From Acidobacteriota bacterium (GTDB taxonomy: Bacteria > Acidobacteriota > Terriglobia > Terriglobales > Acidobacteriaceae): 6,993 nt of DNA. Below, one piece after another: positions 5,805 to 6,993 of this stretch. A program made the translations under genes and the position numbers. The notes under the pieces were generated by a model that was not told the origin of the DNA, did not search any database, and worked only from the letters and a program-made list of their open reading frames with translations. The stretch spans positions 1 to 6,993 of the forward strand of contig JAJYZK010000166.1 in NCBI GenBank assembly GCA_021799945.1. Direction: 5' to 3'. Each line of letters opens with the position of its first letter. Positions within the stretch are counted from its first letter, which is position 1.

Positions 5805-5846
5805 GGGAGTAGCCCGCAGACGCCGGCGCAGCGCCGCGCGCCGTCC

Positions 5847-5866
5847 GCCGGACCGGCTGCCTTTTG
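5847..5866 (+). terminator. Weak candidate intrinsic terminator or hairpin after the small gene
   Basis: GCCG-GAC-CGGC (5847-5857) can form a short hairpin, followed after TGCC by TTTTGTCTT. The stem is only 4 bp and the T-run is interrupted and offset, so termination would be poor. The adjacent GGCGC-A-GCGCC could form a competing structure. Confidence 0.2.
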
Positions 5867-5873
5867 TCTTCCA

Positions 5874-6962
5874 ATGAATGAATCATCCTGCAAGGGCGAT
5901 CGGCTGCTGCGGGTAGCCGTCTTTGGCGCCGGAGTCTTCGGCCGCCATCACCTGCGCATCTACCGCCAACTGGAGCGGGATGGCGCCCCGATCCGGCTGG
6001 CCGCGGTGGTTGAGCCGAATGCCGCCGCCCGCGCCGCGCTGCACTCCGATCCCGGCCTCCTGCCGGGCGACGCAGCCGGCCGGCCGCCGGTCTTCGCCAG
6101 CGTAGAGGAGTGTCTGAGGTCGCGCCGGAAGGGCGACCTGACGCTCGATGCCGTCTCCATCTGCGTCCCGACTTCGGCCCATGCCGAAACCGCCTCGCTG
6201 GCTCTGGGCGAGGGCCTGGATGTTCTGCTGGAAAAACCAATCTCCCTGACCCTGGAGCAGGCCGACGCCCTGATCCGGCAGGCGGATGATGGCGCCCGGA
6301 TTCTCCAGATCGGCCATCTGGAGCGCTTTAACCCGGCGGTTGCGGCGGTGCGCCCCCTGCTCAACCGGCCGATGTTCTTCGAGGCGCACCGGCTGAGCGT
6401 CTTCCATCCCCGCTCCCTGGACGTCGATGTGGTGCTGGACCTGATGATTCACGATCTCGACATCGTGCTCAGCCTGGCCGCCAGTCCCGTCCGCTCCCTC
6501 CATGCCGTCGGGCTGCCCGTCCTCACCCCGGCGGTGGATATCGCCAATGTCCGGGTGGAGTTTGAATCCGGCTGCGTGGCCAACTTCACCGCCAGCCGGG
6601 TGAGCACGGAAAAGGTGCGCAAGCTTCGCTTCTTTCAGCCGCATCAGTACATCTCGATCGACTATGCCCGCCAGGACCTCCTGGTCATCGATGTCACCCA
6701 CGCGCCCGAAGGGGCCCCAGCCGGGGTGAATTTCAATCCGTCGTCCCTGGCCGCCCTGAGCCCGAGCAAACCCAGAGTGCTCCCCGGAGAGCCGCTCAAG
6801 CTGGAGATTGAGGCCTTTCTGGCCTCGGTGCGGAGCCGCGTTCCTTCGCCCCCCGGCGGCCGCGACGGGCGCGACGCGTTGGATCTGGCCCTGCGAATCA
6901 ATGCGGCGATTGCCGCGCATGCGGCGCAGGCCGGCTTGCAGCCCCGCCGCCACAACCCCTGA
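5874..6962 (+). CDS. Gfo/Idh/MocA family oxidoreductase of the lipid A-associated (GnnA-like) type
   Basis: NAD(P)-dependent sugar-nucleotide dehydrogenase fold, 362 residues. The Rossmann domain opens with VAVFGAGVFGRHH (14-26). DAVSICVPTSAH (92-103) and the signature LLEKPIS (118-124) follow, with Lys121 as the expected catalytic lysine. GHLERFNPAV (147-156) opens the C-terminal domain, and DLMIHDLDI (189-197) supplies the active-site His193. The stretch from GHLERFNP through DIANVRVEF (222-230), CVANFTASRVSTEKVRKLRFF (234-254) and YISIDY (259-264) resembles homologues I recall between lpxA and lpxB in Acidobacteria and Geobacter. GnnA of Acidithiobacillus, which oxidises UDP-GlcNAc at C3 for 2,3-diamino lipid A, belongs to this group. 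No GnnB-like aminotransferase is in the window, so the reaction is unproven. The ATG at 5874 has no Shine-Dalgarno, but homology begins about 12 residues later. The last 31 bp of the window after the stop show nothing. Confidence 0.9.
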   Translation: MNESSCKGDRLLRVAVFGAGVFGRHHLRIYRQLERDGAPIRLAAVVEPNAAARAALHSDPGLLPGDAAGRPPVFASVEECLRSRRKGDLTLDAVSICVPTSAHAETASLALGEGLDVLLEKPISLTLEQADALIRQADDGARILQIGHLERFNPAVAAVRPLLNRPMFFEAHRLSVFHPRSLDVDVVLDLMIHDLDIVLSLAASPVRSLHAVGLPVLTPAVDIANVRVEFESGCVANFTASRVSTEKVRKLRFFQPHQYISIDYARQDLLVIDVTHAPEGAPAGVNFNPSSLAALSPSKPRVLPGEPLKLEIEAFLASVRSRVPSPPGGRDGRDALDLALRINAAIAAHAAQAGLQPRRHNP

Positions 6963-6993
6963 TCCGGATCACGGGTTCCGCCCGCGGCGCCGC

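Noticed and set aside
5883..6953. 356-codon minus-strand frame opposite the oxidoreductase
   Set aside because: Gln/Gly/Asp/Arg-rich shadow of a gene with clear Gfo/Idh motifs; no family resemblance.

Overview
This is a GC-rich bacterial window of ordinary chromosomal character. LpxC implies a Gram-negative cell that makes lipid A. Three things recall Acidobacteriota (Solibacter/Bryobacter-like): a HipA-like kinase next to a DUF3037 protein, a short hypothetical resembling small acidobacterial proteins, and a Gfo/Idh oxidoreductase of the type found in lipid A clusters. That placement is inference from remembered gene content. I see no rRNA, tRNA, CRISPR array, insertion sequence or prophage gene.

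Layout, left to right. lpxC (minus strand) is divergent from an M20-type metallopeptidase gene (plus strand). They share a 242 bp spacer with an AT-rich promoter-like island and a 12-bp tandem repeat. The peptidase converges on a minus-strand block that reads in the order HipA-like kinase, DUF3037 protein, maf; a doubtful small ORF lies at the convergence. Divergent from the kinase are two plus-strand genes: a 70-residue hypothetical with a strong ribosome binding site, and a Gfo/Idh/MocA oxidoreductase that ends 31 bp before the window edge.

How the genes may work together. lpxC and the oxidoreductase may both serve lipid A biosynthesis although they are almost 5 kb apart. LpxC commits UDP-acyl-GlcNAc to lipid A. 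The oxidoreductase resembles the homologues encoded between lpxA and lpxB, one of which (GnnA) oxidises UDP-GlcNAc at C3. The kinase and DUF3037 protein form a recurrent pair of unknown function. Maf is a house-cleaning nucleotide pyrophosphatase. The peptidase substrate is unknown.

The most unusual signals are three 12-bp-period repeats within 700 bp (start of lpxC, spacer, and inside the peptidase gene, where they encode a PGAG-like insert), the kinase/DUF3037 pair, and a 28-residue tail on the kinase that may come from stop-codon loss.
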